Assembly (NCBI GenBank): GCA_947625515.1
Contig: CANQOO010000005.1
Coordinates: 88,576 to 122,729 of the forward strand
Reading direction: 5' to 3'
From: an uncultured Clostridia bacterium
Lineage (GTDB): Bacteria > Bacillota > Clostridia > Christensenellales > UBA1242
Length of the DNA stretch: 34,154 bases
The notes under the pieces are model-generated. The model had not been told where the DNA came from and searched no databases. It saw only the letters and a list, made by a program, of their open reading frames with translations. Each line of letters opens with the position of its first letter. Position 1 is the first letter of the stretch. The position numbers were made by a program, and so were the translations under genes. This document shows positions 7,696 to 16,494 of the stretch, piece after piece.

Positions 7696-8601
7696 ATGAA
7701 ATGTGTGTATATCTACAATCCCGCAAGCGGCAAGCAAAAGAGCGAAAATTTGCGAAATTATGTGGTTGAGCAGCTGAAAGAAGTCTTTGAAGTTGTGACT
7801 GCTCGGCCCACTCAAAAAGCTGGCGATGCCACCATTTTTGCTCGCGAAGCCTGCGGAGTTTTTGATGTTTTGGTTGTTTCTGGCGGCGACGGAACGATGA
7901 ATGAGGTGATAAACGGCATTGCTCAGCAGCCCGTTCGGCCGAAGATTGGATATATTCCCACCGGCACGACCAACGACCTCGCACATTCGTTGAAAATTCC
8001 AAAAAAAGTTAAAAAAGCGGTGGAAATTATCAAAAAAGGCGTTTCCACCACACATGATATTTTCCGTGCAAATGACAAATTTGGCATCTACGTGTGTGCT
8101 TTTGGGCTTTTCACCGGCACAAGCTATCAGTCCTCGCAAAAAGACAAAAAACGATTTGGCAGGCTGGCTTATTTCAAAAGCGGCGTGAAAGAACTTTTTT
8201 GCTCAACGCCTTTCCCACTTGCAATCAAGTATGACGATGTCACACTGACCGGCAATTATGTGCTTGGCGTTTTGGCAAACAGCAGATATGTTGCGGGATA
8301 TAAAATCAACAAAATGGCAAATTGCAATGACGGATTTGTGAACGTGATTCTGCTGAAAACAAGTGCCTCAAAACTCATCACGCCAACTTCACTTTTCCGC
8401 GTTTTTCGTGCATTTTTATTTGGCATGAATTCGCTGCATCGGAACAAAAAATGCATTCTTCTCAAACTTAGCAAGTTTCATGTGGACATCCCACAAAAAA
8501 CCGTTGTCAATCTCGATGGGGAAAGAGGGCTGAATGGCCCTTTTGATTTTGAAGTGCTTCCGCAGCATGTAGAAATTTTTGTTAGAAAAAATAAAAATTG
8601 A
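7696..8601 (+). CDS. Diacylglycerol kinase family (YegS/DgkB-like) lipid kinase
   Basis: A 301-residue protein of the DAGK catalytic family. Residues 5-13 (YIYNPASGK) are the N-terminal nucleotide-binding strand; VVSGGDGTMNEVINGI near residue 60-75 is the signature GGDGTxNEV loop; YIPTGTTNDLA near 90-100 is the second conserved loop; NLDGE near 275 completes the lipid-kinase C-terminal domain. Family members phosphorylate diacylglycerol or related lipids at the inner membrane face, recycling diacylglycerol from lipoteichoic acid synthesis to phosphatidic acid (DgkB) or acting on undefined lipids; which applies here cannot be told. The start is fixed because the conserved strand begins four residues in. 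Monocistronic, followed by an A-rich spacer and a terminator hairpin. Confidence 0.88.
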   Translation: MKCVYIYNPASGKQKSENLRNYVVEQLKEVFEVVTARPTQKAGDATIFAREACGVFDVLVVSGGDGTMNEVINGIAQQPVRPKIGYIPTGTTNDLAHSLKIPKKVKKAVEIIKKGVSTTHDIFRANDKFGIYVCAFGLFTGTSYQSSQKDKKRFGRLAYFKSGVKELFCSTPFPLAIKYDDVTLTGNYVLGVLANSRYVAGYKINKMANCNDGFVNVILLKTSASKLITPTSLFRVFRAFLFGMNSLHRNKKCILLKLSKFHVDIPQKTVVNLDGERGLNGPFDFEVLPQHVEIFVRKNKN

Positions 8602-8945
8602 ATGAGAATGGCAAACGGCTCCAACGAATTTCTATATGCTTAAATAATCACAAAACAAATTGAAATTATTTAAATCAAAAACAAAGATAAAAAAGATGAT
8701 TAAAAACACAAAAAAAACATGAACGCATTTTAAATGTTAGCATAAGCATAAAAACGATGTTAAAAACCAACAAAAAAAATAAAAAAATGCAGAAACACGC
8801 GAAAAACACGCCATTTTTGCATTTTTTATTTTATTTCAACGCAAATCAATAGACATATAAATATAATTCACACATAACAACATAATTTAACGCTGTTGAT
8901 TTCTTTAAGCAGCAACATTTTTAGAGGTGTCAAATTCAAATTCTG
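8602..8945. other. A-rich intergenic spacer between convergent genes
   Basis: No gene is seen. The first 180 nt on the plus strand are very rich in A with few T runs, followed by the inverted repeat at 8783-8828 and then A/T-rich sequence up to the stop of the DUF362 gene. The same arrangement follows the collagen-like gene that ends at 15097. Confidence 0.6.
8783..8828. terminator. Bidirectional terminator, repeated element copy A
   Basis: A perfect 10-bp stem AAAAAATGCA/TGCATTTTTT encloses a loop containing two CACGC-like words (ACACGC, ACACGCC). A close relative stands at 15246-15293. Both lie between convergent genes, so they probably terminate both transcripts. Confidence 0.6.
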
Positions 8946-9836
8946 TTAATCCAGCGAAATCAATTCATATTCACGGACGCCCAAACCAAGTTGTTGTGCG
9001 GCCTCCACGGTGTGAATACCATGCCGAGAGTCCATCCTCTCAACAAGCGATTTCTTTCCAGGGTCGGTTGAATTTTTGACAGCGTCATAGCAAGCTTGGT
9101 CAAGAGCCACAGGGTCAAGCGAAGCAAAAATTCCAATGTCCGCCATCTCAGGTTCTGGCGGGTGGGCATCACAGTCACAGTTGACGGAAAGTCGGTTTGC
9201 GACATTGATGTATGCCATATTTTTCGGCCCCACAAAGTCAATCACCGCCTTGCACGCGTCTGCCATGCTCTCCAAAAACGCATCCTGGTCGTTTTGAAAA
9301 AGCGACGCCATCATGGTGTCTGGGTCTTTGGTCGCCCCGACAGAATGAATGTAGGCTTTTCCATTTCTTGAAGCAACGCCAATGGCAACATTCTTCAACG
9401 CTCCGCCGAAGCCGCCCATTTGATGCCCCTTGAAGTGAGAAAGCACCAGCATGCTGTCATAATTTTTCAGATGCTCGCCAACAATATCCACTGGCAGACG
9501 AATGCCGTTTTTAACAGGCAGTTCCATCTCGCCAAATTCGTCCATGATGTCACACGGTGCGATGTCCAAAAATCCGTGGTCCTTGATTGCCTGCCAATGA
9601 TTTTGCGGGTCAAATCTTTTCCCACGATACGCTGTGAGGCACTCAATAATTGTGCCGTCCAATTTGTTCACCAAGCCCTTGATAAGGTTTGGATTTAAAA
9701 AGTTATGTCCGCCCGGCTCGCCGGTGGAAATTTTCACCGCCACTTTGCCAGGAAGTTGCACGCCCAAAGCGTCATAGATGGCCATGAGCGACTGCGGAGT
9801 TATTTCTTTGGTAAAATAGACTTTTGATTTTTTCAT
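8946..9836 (-). CDS. DUF362 domain protein
   Basis: A 296-residue soluble protein covering a whole DUF362 domain. The hallmark block SHFKGHQMGGFGGALKNVAI is near residues 133-152, followed by GVASRNGKAYIHS. Other recognisable parts are VAVKISTGEPGG near the N-terminus and the C-terminal DPVALDQACYDAV. Many DUF362 proteins carry an added ferredoxin domain; here there is none, only NCDCDAH near residue 220. The biochemical role of the family is not settled. ATG 9836 has an AAGGA site about ten bases upstream. It follows the flavodoxin gene by 54 nt on the same strand, so the two are probably co-transcribed, which hints at a redox link. Confidence 0.85.
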   Translation of the reverse strand: MKKSKVYFTKEITPQSLMAIYDALGVQLPGKVAVKISTGEPGGHNFLNPNLIKGLVNKLDGTIIECLTAYRGKRFDPQNHWQAIKDHGFLDIAPCDIMDEFGEMELPVKNGIRLPVDIVGEHLKNYDSMLVLSHFKGHQMGGFGGALKNVAIGVASRNGKAYIHSVGATKDPDTMMASLFQNDQDAFLESMADACKAVIDFVGPKNMAYINVANRLSVNCDCDAHPPEPEMADIGIFASLDPVALDQACYDAVKNSTDPGKKSLVERMDSRHGIHTVEAAQQLGLGVREYELISLD

Positions 9837-9890
9837 TTTTCATATATCCTTTTAATTTTTACATTTTTCAAAATACGTCCATGTGATTTT

Positions 9891-10412
9891 TCATTTTTTC
9901 ACACATCCTTTTGCCCATTCGGCAATTTTATTTTCTGATTTTTCCACTTTGCAGCCTCGAATTTGCAGCCCGTCCAAAATTTTTGCCCCACTGCAACATT
10001 TCTGAACATCGGTCAAACTGTGACCAAAGCCGCTGCCCTCATGGGTGGCAAACGGAGCGACCTTTTTCCCTTGAAAATTCAATTTTTCAAGTTGAGTGAA
10101 CATCGCCATTGGCATCGTGCCCCACCAAATTGGATAGCCCACAAAAATTGTGTCATATGCCGAAATGTCCGCAAGCTGCTTTTTAAGTTCCGGCCGCAAG
10201 TTTTGATGTAGCTCTTCCTTCGCCACATCGCAGCAAGCATAGTAGCCATTTGGATATTCCTTCACAGCCTCCACCTTAAAAAGTTCACCGTCCACCGCCT
10301 TTGCAATATGCTCCGCAAAAATTTCCGTGTTCCCCTTTTCAAGTTGCTTCAAACCGTCGTCAAAATAATTCTCACCAGTATGAGAAAAATAAATAATCAA
10401 ACTTTTGCCCAA
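9891..10412 (-). CDS. Flavodoxin family protein (flavodoxin_4 type)
   Basis: A 173-residue flavodoxin. LIIYFSHTGENY at the N-terminus is the FMN phosphate-binding loop; FVGYPIWWGTMPMAMFTQLE is the isoalloxazine-binding region; PFATHEGSGFG is the second flavin loop. Members transfer electrons or reduce small substrates through bound FMN in the cytoplasm. The start is chosen as TTG 10412: AAAGGAGG ends eight bases before it, whereas the ATG at 10433 lies upstream of that ribosome site and has none of its own, and the TTG start puts the conserved strand at residue 3, as in the family. It precedes the DUF362 gene in a likely two-gene operon. Confidence 0.85.
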   Translation of the reverse strand: MGKSLIIYFSHTGENYFDDGLKQLEKGNTEIFAEHIAKAVDGELFKVEAVKEYPNGYYACCDVAKEELHQNLRPELKKQLADISAYDTIFVGYPIWWGTMPMAMFTQLEKLNFQGKKVAPFATHEGSGFGHSLTDVQKCCSGAKILDGLQIRGCKVEKSENKIAEWAKGCVKK

Positions 10413-10650
10413 CTCCTCGCCCTCCTTTAACATTTTGTTTCATAAAAAGTGTAACATATTTACCCAAAATTCCAAAATAATTTATGAATTTTCCGCTTTG
10501 CAATCTTTTCTTACATTTACAGTTTTTATATTTTTTTCAGAGAATTTTGCAAATTTCACGTCTTTTCTTGGGTTTTTAAAACTTTTCGCCTTATACTGCG
10601 TTTTTTATGATTTGTTTTTTTATGATTTGATTTTTGACAAATTTTATTTT

Positions 10651-13476
10651 TCACATTTTCGAATTTAAATGCTGCTGGATGTTATGGAAATTTGCCCATG
10701 GGTCTTTTTTGCTAAGTCGCTCCAACGCCGCATGAAGGTCGATGTCGGCTGGGGCAATTTTGTCAAGTTCGCTCCAAAAGATTGGGCAAGAAACTTTTGC
10801 TCCCGGCCTTGCACGAAGTGAATACGGTGCAACGCTTGTTGCCGTGCGTGTGTTTCGCATAAAATCAATAAAAATCTTGCCTTTTCGGTTGTTTTTCCGA
10901 ATGTTGGTGGTGTATCGCTCCGGATATTTACTTTCAAGCAGGTGTGCAATTTTTTCCGAAAAATCGTGGAAATTTTTCCAGTTTGCCGCTGGTTGAAATG
11001 GAACGCACACATGATAGCCTTTTCCACCGCTCGTCTTCAAAAAACTGACAAGATTAAGTTTGTCCAAAACTTTTTTCAAATCCTTCACCCCCTGCCTAAC
11101 CTTTTGCAAATCCAAATTTTTGTCTGGGTCGAAGTCGAAAACCATGTAATCCGGCTTTTCAAGGGTGCGGACGTGGCTGCCCCACATGTGAAATTCCAAA
11201 GTGCCAAGTTGGACTTGCTCCAAAAGCCCCTGCTCGTTTTCGACGGCAAAATATTCCCCCTTCTCGCCCTCGTCGTTTGTGACAATAACCTTTGTAATTC
11301 CCACCCGTTCTGCCGTTGGATGTTTCTTGTAAAAGCCCTGCAAAAGCGTGTTATGGCAACGCACAACGCTTAAAATTCTTCCCTTGACAAACGGAAGCAT
11401 GCGGGAGGAAACGCTGGCATAATATTGTGCAACATCCTCTTTTGTCACCCTCGGTTTTTTGAATAGGATTTTGTTGGGATGAGAAATTTCAATCCCACAA
11501 ATGCAAGAAGTTGCATTTTTTGCGGTTTTTTTGCGGCTTTTTGCAAAATTTGTTGCATCATTCTCATCTATCATTTTGTGGCTTTCAATTATTTCACCAA
11601 CTTTTTTGCCGTTTTTTTTGCCAGTTTTGCCTCCGCTTTTTGCAACAGTTTTATCACTGATTTTCTTGTCAATTTCCCCAACATTATGTTTTCCAACTTT
11701 GTTGTTAGACTTATCAATTAAATTCTCTTTCAACCTTTCTTTTGAATTTCCCTCAGAGTTTTCTCTTGGCACTTCAAGCACAACTTCTTGTGCTGTTTTA
11801 TCTTCCCGAAGCCCCTTAAAGCTCGCCTGTCTCAAAACGCCATCTTTTGTCACTTCCGCAAACTGAATTTCTGCAACATATTTGGGTTTAAGCCAAAAAA
11901 TTTTGGTCTTTTTATGCTCCTCACGAATGGCACTCCACATTGTTTTTTTTGTAATTAAAATTTCAATATTTTGCTCGCTAAAAGGGCTTTTTTTGCAAAT
12001 TATTGGATGAAATTTCTTTAATAAAATTTTCGACTCATGCTCGTCAAATCCGGTGCCACATTTGCCAGCATATCTAAACTGGTCATTGTCATAATATCCC
12101 AAAATAATGGCACTGAGGTCTTTTTTATCCGACTGCAAAAAGCCGCCAATCACAAATTCCTGTCGTCTATAACATTTGATTTTCAGCCAGTCATCGTTAC
12201 GCACGCCCGCATATTTTGAATCTCTTCTTTTTGCCACCACACCTTCAAGTCCCATCTTTTCCACTGCCTTAAAAAACTTTTTGCCGTCCCCTTCAAAATG
12301 CTCAGCATATTTCAAATTGGGATAAAATTCTTCGTTCTCTTGCCAAAAATCGTGCAAAATTTGCTTTCTCTCCACAAGCGGCAACCTTCGCAGGTCTTGC
12401 CCATCCAACGCAAGAATGTCGAAAATCATGTATATTGCTGTGTCCGTTTTTCCGCTTCTCATAAAATTTTGCAACGCCTGAAAATCCGGTCTGCCACCCT
12501 CGTCAGGGACAATTATTTCCCCGTCCAAAATCAGAGAATGCCCATGTGCCATCTTTTGAACCTGCTGAGAAATAACTGAAAATTTTTCCGAAAAATCGGT
12601 TTGATTTCGAGTTATAAGTCTCACCTTCCCAGCCTGAGCAAAAGCAACAATGCGATAGCCGTCATATTTTACTTCAAAAACATAGTCCTCTCCGCTCGGG
12701 ACAACGTCTGCAAGTGTGCACAACTGCACATCCACATCTTGGAACGGATTTTTTGGAACGCTCTTCCTTGAAGAATTTTTTAAAACATCAGAACTTTTAT
12801 TTGAGAAATCTTTTGAAACATTTTTGCTCTTTTTTAGCTTGATTTTTTGCAAATTTCCCGCATTTTCGCCCGTTTTTGTTGCATTTTTGTTATTTTTACC
12901 AATTTTAATTTTTGCATTGCTGGCGATTTCTTGCATTGTTCTGCCCGTTTTAACGCTTGTGACAAATTCTTCAATTCCGGGCGAATTTTGGGCAAATTCA
13001 TCCAGCTCCTTGATAAGCAGCCAATTTTTCTCCTCTTTCAAACGAACCAACGCCCACCTTCCCTTTAATCTTGAACCGAACAAGACAAATTTAAGCGAGC
13101 CGCTTTTAAGTCCTTTCGAAAAACTGCCAATTGGCTGGAAAGTGCCAAAGTCCCACAGCATCACCGTGCCGCCGCCATATTCGCCTTCCGGAATTATGCC
13201 CTCAAAATCGGCATATTCCAGCGGATGGTCCTCCACATGCACTGCAAGCCTTTTGTCACGCGGGTTAAAAGACGGGCCTTTAGGGACAGCAAAAGAGATA
13301 AGCACGCCTCTCCACTGCAAACGCAGGTCATAATGGTCATGACTGGCAAGATGGTGTTGAACAGCGAAAATATATTTCCCGCCGTCAGGACCTTTTGCCT
13401 TTGCGTTGTCATTTCCAACAGGTTCGCTTGTTTTCAAAAAATCGCGTTTTTTGCGATATTTTTGCAATTTTTTCAT
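10651..13476 (-). CDS. ligD: Multidomain ATP-dependent DNA ligase D (phosphoesterase-ligase-polymerase)
   Basis: A 941-residue protein with all three LigD domains. Residues about 1-165: 3'-phosphoesterase (HDHYDLRLQW, HVEDHPLEYADFEG, GEYGGGTVMLWD). After a Lys/Asn/Ser-rich linker, about 245-540: ATP-dependent ligase with nucleotidyl motif EVKYDGYRI (Lys near 270), LDGEIIV and GVVAKRRDSKY. A second Lys-rich linker of about 90 residues leads to the archaeo-eukaryotic-type primase/polymerase (about 655-941) with VFDFDPDK and KTSGGKGYHV. LigD works with Ku in non-homologous end joining, for example in spores, where only one chromosome is present. Ku, often adjacent, is not in this window. ATG 13476 has GGAG nine bases upstream, better than the upstream in-frame TTG. 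The Lys/Asn linkers are unusually long. Confidence 0.95.
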   Translation of the reverse strand: MKKLQKYRKKRDFLKTSEPVGNDNAKAKGPDGGKYIFAVQHHLASHDHYDLRLQWRGVLISFAVPKGPSFNPRDKRLAVHVEDHPLEYADFEGIIPEGEYGGGTVMLWDFGTFQPIGSFSKGLKSGSLKFVLFGSRLKGRWALVRLKEEKNWLLIKELDEFAQNSPGIEEFVTSVKTGRTMQEIASNAKIKIGKNNKNATKTGENAGNLQKIKLKKSKNVSKDFSNKSSDVLKNSSRKSVPKNPFQDVDVQLCTLADVVPSGEDYVFEVKYDGYRIVAFAQAGKVRLITRNQTDFSEKFSVISQQVQKMAHGHSLILDGEIIVPDEGGRPDFQALQNFMRSGKTDTAIYMIFDILALDGQDLRRLPLVERKQILHDFWQENEEFYPNLKYAEHFEGDGKKFFKAVEKMGLEGVVAKRRDSKYAGVRNDDWLKIKCYRRQEFVIGGFLQSDKKDLSAIILGYYDNDQFRYAGKCGTGFDEHESKILLKKFHPIICKKSPFSEQNIEILITKKTMWSAIREEHKKTKIFWLKPKYVAEIQFAEVTKDGVLRQASFKGLREDKTAQEVVLEVPRENSEGNSKERLKENLIDKSNNKVGKHNVGEIDKKISDKTVAKSGGKTGKKNGKKVGEIIESHKMIDENDATNFAKSRKKTAKNATSCICGIEISHPNKILFKKPRVTKEDVAQYYASVSSRMLPFVKGRILSVVRCHNTLLQGFYKKHPTAERVGITKVIVTNDEGEKGEYFAVENEQGLLEQVQLGTLEFHMWGSHVRTLEKPDYMVFDFDPDKNLDLQKVRQGVKDLKKVLDKLNLVSFLKTSGGKGYHVCVPFQPAANWKNFHDFSEKIAHLLESKYPERYTTNIRKNNRKGKIFIDFMRNTRTATSVAPYSLRARPGAKVSCPIFWSELDKIAPADIDLHAALERLSKKDPWANFHNIQQHLNSKM

Positions 13477-13566
13477 ATATTTCTCCAATTTTAAAGTTAA
13501 TTTTGACTTCTCTTGTTTGTTTGAAGTTTCATTTGCCCTAACATAATCTTCTTCAAATTGTGCTCA

Positions 13567-13655
13567 AAATTTCTCCGAAATTTTAAAAATTTGATATTAA
13601 ATTTTTTTCAAATTTCTTTTCCAAATTTCTTTTCAAATTTGTATTTACAAAATTT
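13567..13655. repeat. Phased AAATTT tracts upstream of the collagen-like gene
   Basis: AAATTT recurs at about 13567, 13578, 13587, 13599, 13610, 13623, 13635 and 13650, a spacing of 9-15 bp averaging about 12. Runs phased near the helical repeat favour intrinsic curvature. The stretch lies between the divergent ligD and collagen-like genes, where no other gene is visible. It may just be A/T-rich drift. Confidence 0.35.
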
Positions 13656-13723
13656 TCCTAAGAAGATTTTCCCCAAAAGTATGACTTTAAAAACCGACAC
13701 AAACATTATTTTGCAAAATTTAA

Positions 13724-13729
13724 TATAAT
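13724..13729 (+). promoter_or_regulatory. Possible -10 box of the first collagen-like gene
   Basis: TATAAT 39 nt before the ATG, but no recognisable sigma-A -35 box 16-18 nt upstream. A spore-surface gene would be expected to use a mother-cell sigma factor, and I see no clear sigma-E or sigma-K box, so this call is weak. The ribosome site AAGGAG (eight bases before ATG 13763) is clear. Confidence 0.3.
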
Positions 13730-13762
13730 GATATTAAGCCATTCTAATGTAAGGAGAAAGCA

Positions 13763-15097
13763 ATGTTTAGAAAACGCGATTGCTGCTGCAACCCACAAGA
13801 TAATTTTGGAGTTACCCTTTCAGGTTCCTCGCTCACATCTGGCAGAGTTGGCCCACCGGGGCGAACAGGAGAAACAGGTCCCACAGGCCCGCAAGGAAGG
13901 ATTGGCCCCACCGGCCCGACAGGTCCAACTGGACAGATAGGTCCAACAGGCCCACAGGGCTTGACCATCATTGGCCCAACCGGTGCCACAGGCCCGACAG
14001 GTCCGCAAGGCATGATTGGTCCCACGGGTGCAACCGGTCCTGCCGGTCCGCAAGGTCCTGCTGGCGGAATAGGTCCAACAGGAGCCCCCGGCGGTGGAGA
14101 ATTTGCCATTGGCGTGGTGAACACAATCCCTTCAAACGAGGATGCAAGCGTGAATGTGACCTACAACGGCAACAAATCCATTTTCAATTTCAACATTCCA
14201 CGTGGTGAAACGGGTGCCGTCGCCCCGTCTGAGACCATTGTTGTGCAAAGCACCCACACCATCGAGCCGTCCCAGAACGCTTTTGTGCAAGACAGTTTTG
14301 TCGGAAATGTGCATTATTTGGAATTTTACATCCCTCAGGGTGTGCGTGGTGCCACAGGTGAGACTGGCGAGCCGGGCGTTGAGGGTGCACAGGGCGTTCA
14401 GGGTCTGCAAGGTCCTCCGGGTGCACAAGGGCCAAAAGGGCCTCAGGGCGACCGCGGTCCTGCCGGGCAAAATGGAGAGATTGGCCCACAAGGCCCGCAA
14501 GGAGTGCAGGGTCCTCCCGGTGAGCGTGGTCCGCAAGGCCCAAGAGGTGAACAAGGCGAGCGTGGTCCGCAAGGGGCAACTGGCCCCTATCAAATTAAGT
14601 CGGCATTCATCCTTTCCTATGCCGAAGCCGGCTATTTGTATGAAAACGACGGGCTGCAAATCAACTCTGGTGCCCGCTTGCCGCTGATGAGAGTGGAAAC
14701 AAACTATGGCAACATTGTGTCCATAAATCAAAACGGCATCACCTTCAACGAAACAGGAGTTTATCAAATCACGTTTGTCACAAGCGGACGCGTCCAAATG
14801 ACACATTCAAATTTTGACTCCGGCACTGATTTTGTGGCGATTGGCTTTCGCGTGACGGGCTCAACGCAAATTTTGGCGGCAGCGAACTCTTGGTCCATCG
14901 AGCAAGCACCAAAAACACTGTATGGTCAAGGCGTTTTTGTGGTGGACGACACAAGCAAAGTGTATGAACTTGTCAATCTGCAAAAAAAGCCTGTCTACAT
15001 CTACGGTTGCGACATCACCCAATCCATCACCGATTCTTATTTTGCCAGCACACTTCTGACCATCATCATCACAAAACTTTCTCCGTCAGTGACATAA
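13763..15097 (+). CDS. Collagen-like (BclA-type) surface protein 1
   Basis: A 444-residue protein without a signal peptide. The N-terminus is Cys-rich (RKRDCCCNP), followed by a Gly-X-Y collagen stretch dominated by GPT/GPQ/GAT triplets (about 29-112) with one break, GLTIIGPTG. Then come two related 35-45 residue modules ending FNIPRGETG and FYIPQGVRG, a second collagen stretch of different composition (GPQ, GER, GEQ; about 195-272), and a C-terminal globular domain of about 170 residues, probably a C1q/TNF-like trimer head. Such proteins form trimeric filaments on spore exosporium (BclA family); lack of a signal peptide fits assembly from the mother-cell cytoplasm. The second collagen-like gene is convergent and 371 nt away. 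Spore location is inferred from the family and the presence of spoIVA. Confidence 0.88.
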   Translation: MFRKRDCCCNPQDNFGVTLSGSSLTSGRVGPPGRTGETGPTGPQGRIGPTGPTGPTGQIGPTGPQGLTIIGPTGATGPTGPQGMIGPTGATGPAGPQGPAGGIGPTGAPGGGEFAIGVVNTIPSNEDASVNVTYNGNKSIFNFNIPRGETGAVAPSETIVVQSTHTIEPSQNAFVQDSFVGNVHYLEFYIPQGVRGATGETGEPGVEGAQGVQGLQGPPGAQGPKGPQGDRGPAGQNGEIGPQGPQGVQGPPGERGPQGPRGEQGERGPQGATGPYQIKSAFILSYAEAGYLYENDGLQINSGARLPLMRVETNYGNIVSINQNGITFNETGVYQITFVTSGRVQMTHSNFDSGTDFVAIGFRVTGSTQILAAANSWSIEQAPKTLYGQGVFVVDDTSKVYELVNLQKKPVYIYGCDITQSITDSYFASTLLTIIITKLSPSVT

Positions 15098-15245
15098 ATT
15101 GCAAAAACATAATTTTCTTCACAAAAAAAATATAAAACAATGTTAAAGCGTTTAAGAACATTTGTAAAAAAAATAGACAAAACAAGTAAACATTTCATTA
15201 AAATAACGCACAAAAGCAAAATATAAACGCGAAAAAATATTAATT

Positions 15246-15293
15246 AAAAAATGCAAAAAACACGCAAAAACACGGCTTTTTTGCGTTTTTTTT
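15246..15293. terminator. Bidirectional terminator, repeated element copy B
   Basis: GCAAAAAA/TTTTTTGC stem (15253-15260 with 15277-15284) enclosing CACGC and CACGG words, flanked by A runs on the left and a long T run on the right. It shares arrangement and words with the element at 8783-8828. Confidence 0.6.
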
Positions 15294-15432
15294 ATTTTCA
15301 TAAATTATTTTCTTTATGAGAAAAAAGTTTGTGTGTTTCTTTGTTTTTGTGAAATTAAACTTTTTGCAATTTTTACTATGTTATTGCGTTTTTGTAATCA
15401 TTTTGTTTTTTATTTTGCAACTAATTATGTAT

Positions 15433-15462
15433 GAAAAAGATAGGCCAAACCTATCCTTTTCT
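15433..15462 (-). terminator. Terminator of the second collagen-like gene
   Basis: Minus strand: GGATAGG-tttgg-CCTATC followed by T5, with A-rich bases on the other side, beginning six bases after the stop codon at 15469. Confidence 0.8.
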
Positions 15463-15468
15463 TGGGCA

Positions 15469-16350
15469 TTAGAGAAGTTTTACCAAAGTGATGCTGTTTG
15501 CTGGGTCTGTTCCTTGAATTGGTGTGAACCCATTTGTTGAGCCGCTGACAAGTTGATAAGATTCTCCGCCCGCTGCGTTGATGACTGTGGAGCCACTCAA
15601 AAACGCTGTGCCAGTGGTCGCTGCCACTGAATTTTGTGATGCACTGGAACCAAGCGGTGTGCCTGCCTGAGCAGTGTTGACAAATTCCACAACAATCTGC
15701 TGTGGAGTGGCACCATTTGTGATGCCGACATGCCACATAACCAAATATGTGCCTGCCTCGTTCACGGTGATGGTTCCGTCGCCTGTGCTTAGGCTGATTC
15801 CACTGGATTCAACATCGGTGTCAAACACAAAAGCGTTGCCTTCGTTAAGTTCGCTTCCGCCGCCTGCCGTTGCCACCAAATATGCCGGTGTGATGACAGG
15901 AGTGTCTCCAGTCGGACCCTGAGGGATGTTGAAGGTGAGTTCAACATTTCCTTCTGCCGTCGTTTGAGCCGTGACAGAAGCGTCGTCACCTGGGTCAAGA
16001 GTGTTTGTTCCGGCAACAGTGATTGTTGGAGTTGCACCTGTCGGGCCGGTTGGACCTGTTGGACCTGTCGGACCGATTGGACCTTGCGGGCCGGTTGCAC
16101 CTGTTCCTGTTGGGCCTTGCGGACCAGTTGGGCCAGTTGGGCCAATAATGCCAAAGCCAGTTGCACCAGTTGGACCTTGCGGACCAGTTGGGCCGGTTGG
16201 GCCGATAGGTCCCTGCGGGCCGGTTGCACCTGTTGCACCAGTTCTTCCCACAGGGCCAACAGGGCCTTGCGGGCCAGGAGTTGTCACATAGATTGGCGAA
16301 ACACCTTGAAATGGACGTCTGCAACCGCAGAAAAAGTTGTTTTCGTTCAA
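15469..16350 (-). CDS. Collagen-like (BclA-type) surface protein 2
   Basis: A 293-residue protein. The N-terminus again has a short Cys motif ([10 protein letters not shown]), no signal peptide, then a Gly-X-Y region of about 80 residues rich in GPT/GAT/GPQ with one break GFGIIGPTG, like the break in protein 1. A module PGDDASV...[11 protein letters not shown] leads to a C-terminal head of about 125 residues (VDT-type beta strands, [12 protein letters not shown], ending SITLVKLL) resembling the BclA C-terminal domain. The start is TTG 16350, preceded by AAAGGAGG seven bases upstream; no ATG is better placed. Expected role: trimeric filament of the exosporium or outer spore surface, by family inference. 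It is convergent with protein 1 and related to it in N-terminus, collagen type and FNIP module. Confidence 0.88.
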   Translation of the reverse strand: MNENNFFCGCRRPFQGVSPIYVTTPGPQGPVGPVGRTGATGATGPQGPIGPTGPTGPQGPTGATGFGIIGPTGPTGPQGPTGTGATGPQGPIGPTGPTGPTGPTGATPTITVAGTNTLDPGDDASVTAQTTAEGNVELTFNIPQGPTGDTPVITPAYLVATAGGGSELNEGNAFVFDTDVESSGISLSTGDGTITVNEAGTYLVMWHVGITNGATPQQIVVEFVNTAQAGTPLGSSASQNSVAATTGTAFLSGSTVINAAGGESYQLVSGSTNGFTPIQGTDPANSITLVKLL

Positions 16351-16429
16351 AGCTTAATCCTCCTTTGAACCTCCTCCCCCTTAAAGTAGGCTCAAATACA
16401 TTTTATGGAAATTTCAATTTTTTGCCATT

Positions 16430-16456
16430 AAAAAAACACCAAAAAATGGTGTTTTC
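16430..16456 (-). terminator. Terminator downstream of pnp
   Basis: Minus strand: AACACCA-tttttt-GGTGTT followed by a T run, 39 nt after the pnp stop. It also separates pnp from the second collagen-like gene. Confidence 0.75.
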
Positions 16457-16494
16457 TTGTTTTCTATTATGGCATTGTCTTTTCCAGTCAAATT

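Larger units (their letters stand above)
15098..15468. other. Intergenic region between the convergent collagen-like genes
   Basis: No gene is supported. The first 140 nt on the plus strand are A-rich, then comes the inverted repeat at 15246-15293, a T-rich stretch, and the terminator of the second collagen-like gene at 15433-15462. Confidence 0.6.

Noticed and set aside
15316-15540. Small hydrophobic protein gene on the plus strand
   Set aside because: No ribosome site, and it overlaps the terminator and 3' end of the opposite-strand collagen-like gene.
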